Source: Dethiosulfatarculus sandiegensis (GTDB lineage: Bacteria > Desulfobacterota > Desulfarculia > Desulfarculales > Desulfarculaceae). Taken from it: DNA of 64,000 nucleotides. How positions within the stretch are numbered: the stretch's first letter is position 1; every line of letters begins with the position of its first letter. The stretch covers positions 62,001 through 126,000 of the forward strand of contig NZ_AZAC01000008.1 in assembly GCF_000931935.2 (NCBI RefSeq). Reading direction: 5' to 3'. Position numbers and translations under genes: made by a program. This document shows positions 47,642 through 56,714 of the stretch, one piece after another. The notes under the pieces were generated by a model that saw nothing but the letters and a program-made list of their open reading frames with translations, was not told the origin of the DNA and ran no database searches.

Positions 47642-47678
47642 AAAAGCCCCCGGGGAATATTTTCACCCGGGGGCTTTT
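47642..47678. terminator. Bidirectional terminator between convergent genes
   Basis: AAAAGCCCCCGGG (47642-47654) and CCCGGGGGCTTTT (47666-47678) form a perfect 13-bp stem with an 11-base loop. The flanking A and T runs give a U-tract in both directions. It sits between the convergent NlpC/P60 and RNase genes and serves both. Confidence 0.92.
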
Positions 47679-47725
47679 ACAAGGCAGGCCTTTACCACAA
47701 AAGTGAAAAAGGCTGTTTTTTAAAG

Positions 47726-49720
47726 TCAGTTCAAGGAAATACGTAGGATATCCTCAAACGCATTCACCTTTTCGATATTTATGGTCAGCTCCTGGCCGGG
47801 GTTGAGCTGGATGTTGCCTGTGTTCGGCACAGAGGTCAAAAGCATTATCCGGGTCAGGAGAATCTGCCAGCGTCTGCCCTGGTTTTCAATGGCCATAGCC
47901 TCGATGGGCTGATCGCGCCTCTGCTCCAGCCAACGCAAAAGCCAGTAGCGCTGCCTGGCTGTGCGGATTTTATTGCCCAGTCTGACTGCGGGCATGACCT
48001 GCATAACCAGGTTTTCCAATTCATCAGTGGAATAGGCAGGCCCCTGGCCTTGCAGTCCGGAGGTGATCTGCCTCTGCATTACCAGGTCCAGGTAGCGCCT
48101 TATGGGAGAAGTGGAGTGGGTGTAAGGCTCCACCCCCAGGCTGGAATGCATGCCCGGTTCTGTGGAGATCTCCATACGGTTCAAAAGACGCCTTTGCCTG
48201 AAATGCAAAAACAGGTCTTCAACCGGCCCCTCTTCCAGGGGGTCCTTGGGCGGGGCTTGGGTGCGGAAAAGCGCCGGCAGTTTGTTCTCCAAAAGATAAC
48301 GGGCCCCCAGTTGGTTGGCCAAAATAGCGGTCTCGGCCACCATTTCCCGGCTGGGTCCGTCCCGGTCCAAACGCTGGACCTCGACCAGGCCGTCCTCGTC
48401 CACGTTGATCACCAACTCGGGCAATGGCAGAAAATAGGCGCCGTCCCAGGCCCTTTGCTGCCTCAAGGCATCACAGGTGCGGGCCATGGCCTTTAGCCTG
48501 GGGTCTGTTTCCAGCAAGAGGTCCGCCTCGTTATAGGTCAGGCGCTTGTCCACCTGGATAAAACTTTGGCAAATGCGGTAGCTCAAAACCCGCCCCTGGG
48601 CATCCAAGTCTGCAAAGGTGCTTACACAGGGCCTGAGTTCACCTTGGCGCAGGGAAAGCAGGTCTTCGCTTAAGCTTGGCGGCATCATGGGAATGCGGGT
48701 CTCGGGCAGATATATGGTGCTGCCCCTCTCCTTGGCTTCCTGGTCTAAAAGAGAACCGGGTTTGATCAGTGCCTGGGCATCTGTAATATGCACACCCAAG
48801 GTGCCTCCGGACCCGTCCTGATTCGGCTCAAAGGAAAGCGCATCGTCAAAGTCGGTGGTGAAAGCCCCGTCTATGGTGAAGGTGAAGAGTCCGGTTAGGT
48901 CTTCCCTATGGTTGTCGGGTGCGGCAAGGGGTTTTAAATCCCGGCCATTGTCCAGAACATCTTCCGAGAATTCAACCGGCAATCCTTCTTTTAAGATTAA
49001 GAGGTCTTCATCCTTTTTGAAAACGCCCAGCCGGACCAAAAGGTTAAAGAGCTTGCGCCTGCCGCCTATCTCGGCCAGGGCTATAATCTCCTTGGCCTTT
49101 TTAGCCTGACCCGCCTCTTCTTCAAAAACAATGAAGTCGCGCAGCAGTTCCAGGATTCCGTTGGGAGCAGGCGTCCAGCCTTCCGCGGACCCGGTTTTAG
49201 GCAGGGATTTCAGGTAATCCACCGCATCGTCCACCTCGGCCTTGTGCAGGGCCTCTTTTTCCATCTGGTCCAGTTTGAGCTCAAGCTGTTTGGCGCTCAA
49301 GGGCACAAAATCCCCTCCGGAAAGACGGAAATGGACCCTTTGCTCAAACAAGGCCCGCAAGGTGGCTGAAAGTTGGTCTGAAGTGGGGGAGGGGCCAAAG
49401 CTGAGCTCTGCCAGATCCTTTAAAGGTAAAGGATTGTCTTCTTCGTACACCAACTCCCAGAGTTCTTCCACATCAACTTTTTCAGCGAGTTGGTTTCTGC
49501 TTTCCAGGGTTTCCCTGAGGTTGCGCACCAGGGCGTCCCTGGCCTGGTTCACCCCGAACTCGGGCTGTGTCATCAAAAGCACCCGGTTCTGCGGTAAAAC
49601 AACCTGACGGTCCGTGGTTATCAAAAGCGCCAGACGGTTTTTTTTAATATCCTGAACCAGTCCCAGGATCATACGGCTTTTATCTATATATTCTACTAGT
49701 TGACCAATGGGGCCAGACAT
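47726..49720 (-). CDS. RNase II/RNase R-family exoribonuclease (RNB domain)
   Basis: The protein of 664 residues (start ATG 49720; the longer frame from 49783 adds an unlikely N-terminus) carries the RNB catalytic core. FTIDGAFTTDFDDALSFEPN holds the Mg-binding Asp cluster (about residues 285-304), and YLPETRIPMMPPSLSEDLLS and SLGVEPYTHSTSPIRRYLDL are the late active-site motif (about 530-549). RNase II-type enzymes degrade RNA 3' to 5'. The N-terminal region lacks a clear cold-shock domain, and the C-terminal S1-like domain is short. It is monocistronic. Confidence 0.9.
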   Translation of the reverse strand: MSGPIGQLVEYIDKSRMILGLVQDIKKNRLALLITTDRQVVLPQNRVLLMTQPEFGVNQARDALVRNLRETLESRNQLAEKVDVEELWELVYEEDNPLPLKDLAELSFGPSPTSDQLSATLRALFEQRVHFRLSGGDFVPLSAKQLELKLDQMEKEALHKAEVDDAVDYLKSLPKTGSAEGWTPAPNGILELLRDFIVFEEEAGQAKKAKEIIALAEIGGRRKLFNLLVRLGVFKKDEDLLILKEGLPVEFSEDVLDNGRDLKPLAAPDNHREDLTGLFTFTIDGAFTTDFDDALSFEPNQDGSGGTLGVHITDAQALIKPGSLLDQEAKERGSTIYLPETRIPMMPPSLSEDLLSLRQGELRPCVSTFADLDAQGRVLSYRICQSFIQVDKRLTYNEADLLLETDPRLKAMARTCDALRQQRAWDGAYFLPLPELVINVDEDGLVEVQRLDRDGPSREMVAETAILANQLGARYLLENKLPALFRTQAPPKDPLEEGPVEDLFLHFRQRRLLNRMEISTEPGMHSSLGVEPYTHSTSPIRRYLDLVMQRQITSGLQGQGPAYSTDELENLVMQVMPAVRLGNKIRTARQRYWLLRWLEQRRDQPIEAMAIENQGRRWQILLTRIMLLTSVPNTGNIQLNPGQELTINIEKVNAFEDILRISLN

Positions 49721-49963
49721 GAGCACCGCCAAGAATTCGTAATTTGTCTTGTATGAAAAAATAGACGCCCAACTCAAATACACGGCAAGAGCTGCCTTTG
49801 CGTTTCTTTTTGCCGATTATCCGGCATTAAACGCCCGGCCTCCCTTACCGTGTAGAGGACTGCCTGATATGAGGATTTTAGTCTACAGTCGCCCCAGACC
49901 CATGTCAACTTGCCCCTGGCCGTCAAAATGGTATTATGGGAGAACCTGAAGGAGGGGTAATTT

Positions 49964-50893
49964 ATGATTAGAAAAATCACCCTTGTGGCCCTGGCGGCCT
50001 TGTTTTTCGTTGCCGCCTGGACAGTTCCGTCACAGGCAGGTCAAGTTCTGGACTTTGATTTGCCGACAGTTGACGGTGGCAGGCTCAGGCTTTCCGACTT
50101 CAGGGGCAGGGTGGTTATCCTGGATTTTTTTGCCTCCTGGTGCAGGCCCTGCAAGGCGGGCATGAAAAAACTCAATAAACTGGCCAAGGCCCAAGGCCAA
50201 AACGGGGTCAGTGTCATCGGTTTTGCCCTGGACAAGGCGGGGATCAAAAAGGTGAGGCCCTTTGTGGCCAAGCTTGGCATTGATTTCCCGGTTGTCCTGG
50301 GAAACATGGAAGAAGCCCGCCGTCTTACCAGGGAACTCGGCGGACTTGACGTGGTGCCCACCAGCCTGGTGATTGACCCTCAAGGCAGGGCGGTGAAGCG
50401 TCTGGTCGGGCTGGTCAGCCGTGAGACCCTGATGGCTTCGGTTCGACCGCATCTGAAATCCCAGGCCCCGCCGGAACCCACCTCGGCCCAGGTGGACAGA
50501 CGTCATGAAGGGGAGCGCCGTTTTCAGCGCATTTGGCTCACCGATCAGCAATATGTCGGTGGTCAAAGCGGTTTCTTTGTGCATATCATAGCCGAACTGG
50601 CCGATCTGGCCGCTGAGCAGGGGCTTTGGTTCGGCCTGCACATCAGGCCGGAAGCCAGGTCGGGCAGTGGCCTGGCCCCTCTTGATAAGCCCAAAAAATT
50701 ATTTTTACGGGTGGATGATGCCTCGCGCAGGCATTTTATTCTGTTTGTCTCCTGTGACCAGCTTCCCGCAACCGCCAGCCAGGGAGTCTATCGTTCCTGG
50801 GTTACCATCTTGGGCCCCAACCAAAAGACCTTGGAGCGCAGCGGTGATATTATCTTTGAAAAGCCAAACTGTATCACTGCCAGGGCCCGGTAA
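49964..50893 (+). CDS. TlpA/ResA-like thioredoxin with unusual C-terminal extension
   Basis: The 309-residue protein has a signal peptide (MIRKITLVALAALFFVAAWT, cleavage near SQA-GQ). A thioredoxin-fold domain has the active site FFASWCRPCKAGMKK (Cys about 55 and 58) and the cis-Pro VVPTSLVIDPQGR (about 131). It would act in the periplasm as a thiol-disulfide oxidoreductase. Beyond residue 165 a further 140 residues (HEGERRFQRIWLTDQQYVGG through the C-terminus) form a domain I do not recognise, rich in beta strands, and not part of ordinary TlpA/ResA. GGAGG precedes the ATG. Confidence 0.85.
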   Translation: MIRKITLVALAALFFVAAWTVPSQAGQVLDFDLPTVDGGRLRLSDFRGRVVILDFFASWCRPCKAGMKKLNKLAKAQGQNGVSVIGFALDKAGIKKVRPFVAKLGIDFPVVLGNMEEARRLTRELGGLDVVPTSLVIDPQGRAVKRLVGLVSRETLMASVRPHLKSQAPPEPTSAQVDRRHEGERRFQRIWLTDQQYVGGQSGFFVHIIAELADLAAEQGLWFGLHIRPEARSGSGLAPLDKPKKLFLRVDDASRRHFILFVSCDQLPATASQGVYRSWVTILGPNQKTLERSGDIIFEKPNCITARAR

Positions 50894-50994
50894 TGAGATA
50901 ACCGCCGGGTATATCGGGTCCTGGTCAAGTCAAAAATCGCTGTTTTACAAAACAGGCCTTGCCTTGTTAAGGGGCCGGGCTCGGGGGATCTCTT

Positions 50995-52752
50995 TTGTCT
51001 GTTTCTGAGAGGCCCACCTTAAGGCTCATTTTGAGCTTGGGCAGATCTCGGGCCAGACAGTTGTCCCTGGGCCTGCTCGCCCTTGTCATTGTAGATATTT
51101 TTCAGCTTTATGTACCCCGGGTTATAAAATTCGGGGTGGATGAACTCACCCTTGGACAGGCCACCTTTGCCTCCCTGTTTAATATGGGGCTGATAATTAT
51201 GGGGTTGGCGCTCGGCATGGCGCTTTTGCGCCTGGTCTGGCGCCCCATTTTGTTCGGCTTTGCCAGGCAAGTGGAAAAGGACCTGCGCAGCGCGCTTTTT
51301 GAACGGGTTCAATCCCTGGATCTCGCCTATTTTCAAAAGAATACGGCAGGTGAACTCATGGCCAGGGCGACCAACGACCTCACAGCCCTGCGCTTGGCCG
51401 TGGGTCTTGGCATGGTGGCCGCCATGGACAGCCTGGTTTTGGGCCTGGCCACCATTGGCTTTATGGTCTACTTAAATCCCACCCTCACCTTTTGGGCTTT
51501 TTTACCCATGCCCTTGATGGCCGTGGCGGGCCGCCTGGTGAGCAAGCGCATGCACCGTCAGTTCGTGCGAGGGCAAGAGGCCTTTGCCGACTTGACCGAA
51601 CTGGTGCGCGAGACCTTAAGCGGCATCATGTGCGTAAAGACTTACGGGCTTTCAAAAAGGGAGACGTCTAATCTCCACGCCTCGGGCAGGCGCTTGGTTG
51701 AGGTCAATATGTCCTTGGCCAGGGTTATGGGATTTTTTTTCCCCTTGATGACCCTTTACACCAACCTGAGCCTGGCCCTGGTCCTGGCTGTGGGCGGCCC
51801 CCTGGCCATTTTGGGGGATATGACCCCCGGCGACTTTGTGGCCTTTGCCGCTTATCTCAATCTGCTCTCCTGGCCCATGATGGCCCTGGGTTGGGTGGTG
51901 AGCATGATACAAAGGGCGCTTGGCGCGGGCAGGAGAATAGACGAGGTCTTAAAGGCGAGATCCACTATAAAAGAGCCGTTGGAACCGCAAAAAACGGGCC
52001 CGGAACCCCCCGGTTTCAGCCTCAGCAAGGTTACTTTTTACTATCCCGAGGCCGGAGAACCCGCCTTGAAACAGGTGAGCCTTGCGATTGAACCCGGAAA
52101 GGTAACCGGTTTGGTTGGACCGGTTGGCTGCGGGAAATCCACTCTTCTATTGCTGCTGGCCAGGCTTTATGAACCTCAGGAGGGGGAGATCCTGGTGCAG
52201 GGAAAAAGAATAGACCGCCTAAGCCTGGATTCCCTGCGGGGGATCATGGCCCAGTCCCCCCAGGGAGCTTTTTTGTTCACAGATACGGTGCGGGCCAATT
52301 TGAGCCTGGGAAAACCGGACGCCACGGATGATGAATTGTGGTCTGCCCTGGAAAACGCGGAGCTGGCTTCAGAGGTGGAAGAATTGCCCCAGGGGTTGGA
52401 CACCCGCCTGGGAGAAAGGGCCCAAACCTTGAGCGGAGGTCAGCGCCAACGTTTGAGCCTGGCCAGGGCGCTTTTAACCGATGCGCCTTTCTTGGTCCTG
52501 GATGATCCCCTTTCCGCTGTGGATACTGATACCGAGCGGCGCATTCTGAAAAATTTGAGTTCCTTTCGCAAGGGGCGCACCACCTTGGTGGTGAGTCATC
52601 GCCTGGCCAGCGTGGCCTTTGCCGATCAGATTGTGGTTTTGGAAAAAGGCGCGGTTGTGGAAAAGGGTGACCACAACCGGCTTATGGCTAAAAAGGGGCT
52701 TTATCATAAGCTCTTTGCCGAGCAGGCCGAATTGGCCGGATTGGAGAGCTGA
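50995..52752 (+). CDS. ABC exporter half-transporter A (MdlA-like, degenerate Walker B)
   Basis: The 585-residue protein has six membrane helices (about residues 15-310) and a nucleotide-binding domain: Walker A GPVGCGKST (about 374), Q-loop GIMAQSPQGAFLF, signature LSGGQRQRLSLARALL (about 482) and H-loop SHRLASV. Walker B reads FLVLDDPLSAVD, with Asp where the catalytic Glu should be. This is seen in the inactive-site partner of heterodimeric exporters such as TM287/288 and MdlAB. The TTG start has GGGGGA upstream. The gene lies 2 bases before the partner half-transporter. Confidence 0.92.
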   Translation: MSVSERPTLRLILSLGRSRARQLSLGLLALVIVDIFQLYVPRVIKFGVDELTLGQATFASLFNMGLIIMGLALGMALLRLVWRPILFGFARQVEKDLRSALFERVQSLDLAYFQKNTAGELMARATNDLTALRLAVGLGMVAAMDSLVLGLATIGFMVYLNPTLTFWAFLPMPLMAVAGRLVSKRMHRQFVRGQEAFADLTELVRETLSGIMCVKTYGLSKRETSNLHASGRRLVEVNMSLARVMGFFFPLMTLYTNLSLALVLAVGGPLAILGDMTPGDFVAFAAYLNLLSWPMMALGWVVSMIQRALGAGRRIDEVLKARSTIKEPLEPQKTGPEPPGFSLSKVTFYYPEAGEPALKQVSLAIEPGKVTGLVGPVGCGKSTLLLLLARLYEPQEGEILVQGKRIDRLSLDSLRGIMAQSPQGAFLFTDTVRANLSLGKPDATDDELWSALENAELASEVEELPQGLDTRLGERAQTLSGGQRQRLSLARALLTDAPFLVLDDPLSAVDTDTERRILKNLSSFRKGRTTLVVSHRLASVAFADQIVVLEKGAVVEKGDHNRLMAKKGLYHKLFAEQAELAGLES

Positions 52753-52754
52753 TC

Positions 52755-54872
52755 TTGGCCTGGGGTGATTTTGGCTACATGGAAGACGGTCGCCTGGGCA
52801 AGCCTTATGACCTGGGTTTGCTCACCCGTCTCGCGGCCCAGGCCAAGGGAAAACTCAAATTAATCGGCCTGGCCGGTTTTCTGATTTTGCTCAGCACAGG
52901 CCTGGATCTTCTGTTGCCCTATCTGACCAAGACAGCCATAGACGATTATATTGTGCGCCAGGCCCTGCTGGTGGACTTGGCCAAGGCCGGGGCGGCTCAG
53001 GTCAAGGCCTTGAAACAGGGGCTTGATCGAAAAATCATCTCCACCAATGATCCGGGTAAGGTGTTTGTGCCGGAAAAGGCCTTTAAGGACCTTGACCCAA
53101 GGGTCCTGGCCAGGCTCAGGGCGGATGGGGCCATAGCCAAGGAACCTTGGCATATTGTGAGTTCTGGTCCGGGGGTGAGCGAGGTGATGGAAGCCCGTCC
53201 CGGTCTTTTCAAGGAATACGGGGATCGGGTTTTAATAAAGTCATCGGACTTGAAAAAGCTCTCCCCGGATAATCTGTATAAGCTTAGGAATAGCGATATA
53301 ACCGGCCTGATATGGTTGGCGGTTATTTTTCTGGGGGCCTGTGTCCTGGCCGCGGGATTGGGTTTTTTTCAACAGGTGATTCTGGAAAGGGCCGGGCAGG
53401 AGATGATGTTCGAGCTGCGCCAGAAGCTCTATGCTCATATCCTTTCCAGGGCGCCTTCGTTTTTTACGGAAAACGCGGTGGGCAATCTCACCACCCGACT
53501 CACCAATGATGTGCAAAATTTAAACGAGATGTACAGAAACTCCATCATTGCCTTGTGCAAGGATGTGGTTTTGCTCACCGGGATTGTGGTGGTGCTTTTG
53601 CTGCTGGATGTGACCTTGACCCTGGTCTGTCTGGTCCTGGTGCCGGTGATAGCAGTGGCGGCCTGGTTTTTCGCCCGTTTGGCCAGAGAGGCCTTTCGCG
53701 CCCTGCAAGGGCATTTGGGGCGCATAAACGCCAGGTTTCAGGAGACCATCAGCGGCATCAGCGTGCTTAAGCTTTTCAGGGCGGAGGATTATTCGGCCAA
53801 CGCTTTTTCCAGGTTGAACAATGCCTATTTCCAGGCGGGCATGCGCCAAATAAAGGTTTTCGCGGTTTTCATGCCCCTGGCCGGATTTTTCTCCAATCTG
53901 GCCGTGGCCCTGATCATATGGTACGGCGGGGGCCAGGTTATCCAGGATCGCTTGAGCTTGGGCGCCCTGGCTGCGTTTTTGTTTTATATGCAGATGTTTT
54001 TCAGGCCGGTGAGAGATGTGGCGGAAAAATACAATGTGCTTCAGGCCGCCATGGCCAGTGCGGAGCGCATATTCAATATCATGGACAATCAAACAGCCCT
54101 GTCTGTTGTTGCCAAGCCCAGCCCTTTTCCCGACAAAGAGCACCTTACAGTCTGTTTTGAAAAGGTAACCTTTGGCTACCTGCCTTCCGAGACGGTTTTG
54201 CAGGACATCTCTTTTGCCATACCGGCCGGAGAAACCTGGGCTGTGGTGGGACCCACCGGTGCGGGCAAGACCTCTGTGGTCAATCTGGTTCTCAGGCTCT
54301 ACGACCCTTGGCAGGGCAGGGTGTTTTTGGACGGGGTTGATCTGCGCCGGGCGGATCCTTTGGACCTGGCCGCAAAAGTGGCCCTGGTGCCCCAGGAAGT
54401 CTTTATTAAGTCCGGCACCATAAAGCATAATATCACCCTGGGGCGGGAGCGGGTGACAGAGGAAAATCTTGATATGGCCCTTTCGGTAACCGGGGCGGGT
54501 GAGTTTGTCAACAGGCTGGAAAAAGGCCTGCACACAAAAGTGGGCTCAGGGGGGCAGGGCTTGAGCGCAGGTCAGCGTCAGCTCATTGCCCTGGCGCGGG
54601 CCTTGGCCGGTGATCCAGGACTTTTGGTATTGGACGAGGCCACCAGCGCAGTTGATCCGGTGAGTGAAAAACAGATTCAAAGGGCTCTGCCCAAGGTTAT
54701 GCAGGGGCGCACCAGCCTGGTGGTGGCCCATCGGCTCTCTACAGTGCGCCGGGCGGACAATATTCTGGTTATGAAAAAAGGGCGCATCTGTGAGCAGGGC
54801 ACCCATGCGGAACTTTTGAAAAAAAATGGCGTTTATGCGGGCCTGGTGAGGCATGAGCGCCTGAGGGGGTGA
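52755..54872 (+). CDS. ABC exporter half-transporter B (MdlB-like, with extended first loop)
   Basis: The 705-residue protein has Walker A GPTGAGKTS (about 500), Walker B LLVLDEATSAVD with the catalytic Glu, signature LSAGQRQLIALARALAG (Ala in place of the second residue's usual Gly) and H-loop AHRLSTV. It is about 110-120 residues longer than the usual 580-600. The extra length is a hydrophilic insertion between helix 1 (about 35-55) and helix 2 (about 175-200), spanning VLVDLAKAGAAQVKALKQGL through YKLRNSDITG, which would face the periplasm. With its partner it makes one catalytic and one degenerate ATP site. Substrate unknown (lipids or drugs likely). The TTG start is translationally close to the preceding stop. 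Confidence 0.9.
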   Translation: MAWGDFGYMEDGRLGKPYDLGLLTRLAAQAKGKLKLIGLAGFLILLSTGLDLLLPYLTKTAIDDYIVRQALLVDLAKAGAAQVKALKQGLDRKIISTNDPGKVFVPEKAFKDLDPRVLARLRADGAIAKEPWHIVSSGPGVSEVMEARPGLFKEYGDRVLIKSSDLKKLSPDNLYKLRNSDITGLIWLAVIFLGACVLAAGLGFFQQVILERAGQEMMFELRQKLYAHILSRAPSFFTENAVGNLTTRLTNDVQNLNEMYRNSIIALCKDVVLLTGIVVVLLLLDVTLTLVCLVLVPVIAVAAWFFARLAREAFRALQGHLGRINARFQETISGISVLKLFRAEDYSANAFSRLNNAYFQAGMRQIKVFAVFMPLAGFFSNLAVALIIWYGGGQVIQDRLSLGALAAFLFYMQMFFRPVRDVAEKYNVLQAAMASAERIFNIMDNQTALSVVAKPSPFPDKEHLTVCFEKVTFGYLPSETVLQDISFAIPAGETWAVVGPTGAGKTSVVNLVLRLYDPWQGRVFLDGVDLRRADPLDLAAKVALVPQEVFIKSGTIKHNITLGRERVTEENLDMALSVTGAGEFVNRLEKGLHTKVGSGGQGLSAGQRQLIALARALAGDPGLLVLDEATSAVDPVSEKQIQRALPKVMQGRTSLVVAHRLSTVRRADNILVMKKGRICEQGTHAELLKKNGVYAGLVRHERLRG

Positions 54873-54933
54873 GATATAAGGGAGAGTTTTAATTTAGATA
54901 AAATAAGGTTTTTCTCCTGTAAAACGGGCTAAC

Positions 54934-56208
54934 ATGCCGATTGGGGGGATGATGCATTCCTATCACCTGAAGGATCTGATATTTATCCTGGAAAAGCAGG
55001 GGCCTTTAAAATACCTTAGAAAACCCGCCCTGGAACCCATGGGTAAATACTCCCTGATCCGAACTCCGTTTTACGAGTTTTATTTCAACCTCAAGGCAGA
55101 GATCAAATTCATCCGCGGCATAACCTCCACTTGGCCGCACCCGGCGGCATTTTTAAAAAGAACAGATGGTAATGACTGGGTTTTTTATTCAGTGGGAATA
55201 GGCGGCGCACCGGTGCGCTCCTGGTTGGGAGAATATTATCTGCCCTGCCTGGGCTACCCCAGCAACCCGGTCTGGGATTGTGATCCTTACCAGGATCCCA
55301 GGGTTATGAATGCCCTGGGAGCTTGGGCCCAGCTTTTTGCCAATCTAAGTGGATTGAACCCGGCGGACCTGCCTCCTTATCTTCAAAAATTTTTGGAAAA
55401 CGTTTTGCAGAACCATGAAGGCGCTTTGTTGGAAAAAACCCGGAAATTCCACCAATTGATCAAGGGAAGATTGTCTGTGCTGCCCCCGGATGCAAGGCAT
55501 GTGGATTATCAGGTGATTCCCCTTAACCTCACCAAGGGGTGCCTTTACCATTGTAAATTTTGCGCGGTTAAGTCGGATAATTTTTTAGCCAGGCTGCCGA
55601 GAGCGGAGATCAACGAACAAGCGCTTAGGTTAAAGGATTTTTTGGGGCCTGATCTTGGCGCTTATCAAGGCATTTTCCTGGGCGACCACGATGGACTGGC
55701 TGCTGATGGGGAAGTGATTCTTCAAGCGGCAGAACTGGCCCTTGAAACCTTTGAGACTGCGCATCCGGTTTTTTTCATGTTTGGCAGCGTGGATTCGTTT
55801 TTGACCCGAAAAAGTTCTTTCTGGCAGAGCCTGGATCAACTTCCCGCCAAAACCTATATAAACCTGGGCCTGGAATCAGTGGACCTGGATACCTTGAAAT
55901 TATTGGGAAAACCTCTTTCTCCAGGTCAGGTGAGAGAAGGATTTTCAAAGATGCTGGCAATAAACGGGCAATACGAAAATATTACGGTTACGGCTAATTT
56001 TTTATTGGGGGAGAATTTGGGAGAAAATCATTTACCCTGCCTTTCCGCTTTTTTGTCCGCAGATAAAAACAAAGCAGACAAAAAAACAACGATCTATTTT
56101 TCTCCCTTAACCACCAGCCAGAACAGACCTCTTTTACTTGAACAGTTTTTTGAACTGAAAAAGATCAGCAATTATCAGTCATACATATATTTAATCCAAA
56201 GGCTCTGA
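54934..56208 (+). CDS. Radical SAM protein of unknown function
   Basis: The 424-residue protein has a CxxxCxxC cluster motif GCLYHCKFCAVKS (about residues 200-212) in its middle. It is preceded by a 190-residue N-terminal region unusual for the superfamily (AEIKFIRGITSTWPHPAAFL, NDWVFYSVGIGGAPVRSWLG). The barrel continues with GIFLGDHDGLAADGEVILQA and TYINLGLESVDLDTLKLLG, reminiscent of the HemN/Elp3 type. I cannot assign a substrate. It lies 61 bases after the ABC exporter in the same direction, so it may be part of an operon that modifies and exports a product. Start ATG choice: 54934 or 54949 both possible. Confidence 0.75.
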   Translation: MPIGGMMHSYHLKDLIFILEKQGPLKYLRKPALEPMGKYSLIRTPFYEFYFNLKAEIKFIRGITSTWPHPAAFLKRTDGNDWVFYSVGIGGAPVRSWLGEYYLPCLGYPSNPVWDCDPYQDPRVMNALGAWAQLFANLSGLNPADLPPYLQKFLENVLQNHEGALLEKTRKFHQLIKGRLSVLPPDARHVDYQVIPLNLTKGCLYHCKFCAVKSDNFLARLPRAEINEQALRLKDFLGPDLGAYQGIFLGDHDGLAADGEVILQAAELALETFETAHPVFFMFGSVDSFLTRKSSFWQSLDQLPAKTYINLGLESVDLDTLKLLGKPLSPGQVREGFSKMLAINGQYENITVTANFLLGENLGENHLPCLSAFLSADKNKADKKTTIYFSPLTTSQNRPLLLEQFFELKKISNYQSYIYLIQRL

Positions 56209-56285
56209 CTTAGCCGATTGTCCGGCGAATGGTTTTGTGCTCATAATCAATAAGACGCGCCCAACACCCTCAGAGGACAAAAAAC

Positions 56286-56561
56286 ATGCGCATGTTGCTA
56301 AGGGAATTCCTCCGGCTTGCCTGCTGTCTTGCCATAAGCTGCCTGGGAATTTGGCTTTATATTGGTTGGGGTTTTATCAGAGGAAAGGGGCCTTATCAGG
56401 ATTGGCCCAATTTTTTCGGCGCAGGCCAGGGGATTTTGGCGGCCATCTTTTTTATGACCTCTGATTGGTCCCTGATTTGGGGGCCGGCGCTTTTCTTGTA
56501 CAGCCTTGGCCTGTTGAAAAGGGTTTGGAGCCGGTCCAGAGCCGGAAAGCGGGATTTTTAG
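56286..56561 (+). CDS. Small two-helix membrane protein
   Basis: The 91-residue protein begins with a hydrophobic segment (LACCLAISCLGIWLYIGWGF, about residues 11-30), followed by a short loop and two further hydrophobic stretches (GILAAIFFMTS and IWGPALFLYSLGLL), ending in a basic tail. It is a small inner-membrane protein of unknown function. Its transcript ends at a palindromic terminator. Confidence 0.5.
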   Translation: MRMLLREFLRLACCLAISCLGIWLYIGWGFIRGKGPYQDWPNFFGAGQGILAAIFFMTSDWSLIWGPALFLYSLGLLKRVWSRSRAGKRDF

Positions 56562-56655
56562 GCAAAGAGGCCGCTAAATTAGAGGCTTTATTCACAGCTT
56601 CTCTTCCCGTGCCATGGGCGCATATGGAAAAACCAAAGGGTGATCTTCGTAACAA

Positions 56656-56689
56656 AAAGCCGCGTCCTTTTTAAAAAGGACGCGGCTTT
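56656..56689. terminator. Bidirectional terminator between convergent genes
   Basis: AAAGCCGCGTCCTTTTT (56656-56672) and AAAAAGGACGCGGCTTT (56673-56689) are perfectly complementary (17 bp). The stem has a TTTAAA-centred loop and T runs in both directions. It separates the small membrane protein gene from the convergent rhodanese gene. Confidence 0.88.
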
Positions 56690-56714
56690 ATTTAACTTCC
56701 GGTCAGGCCTTTAC

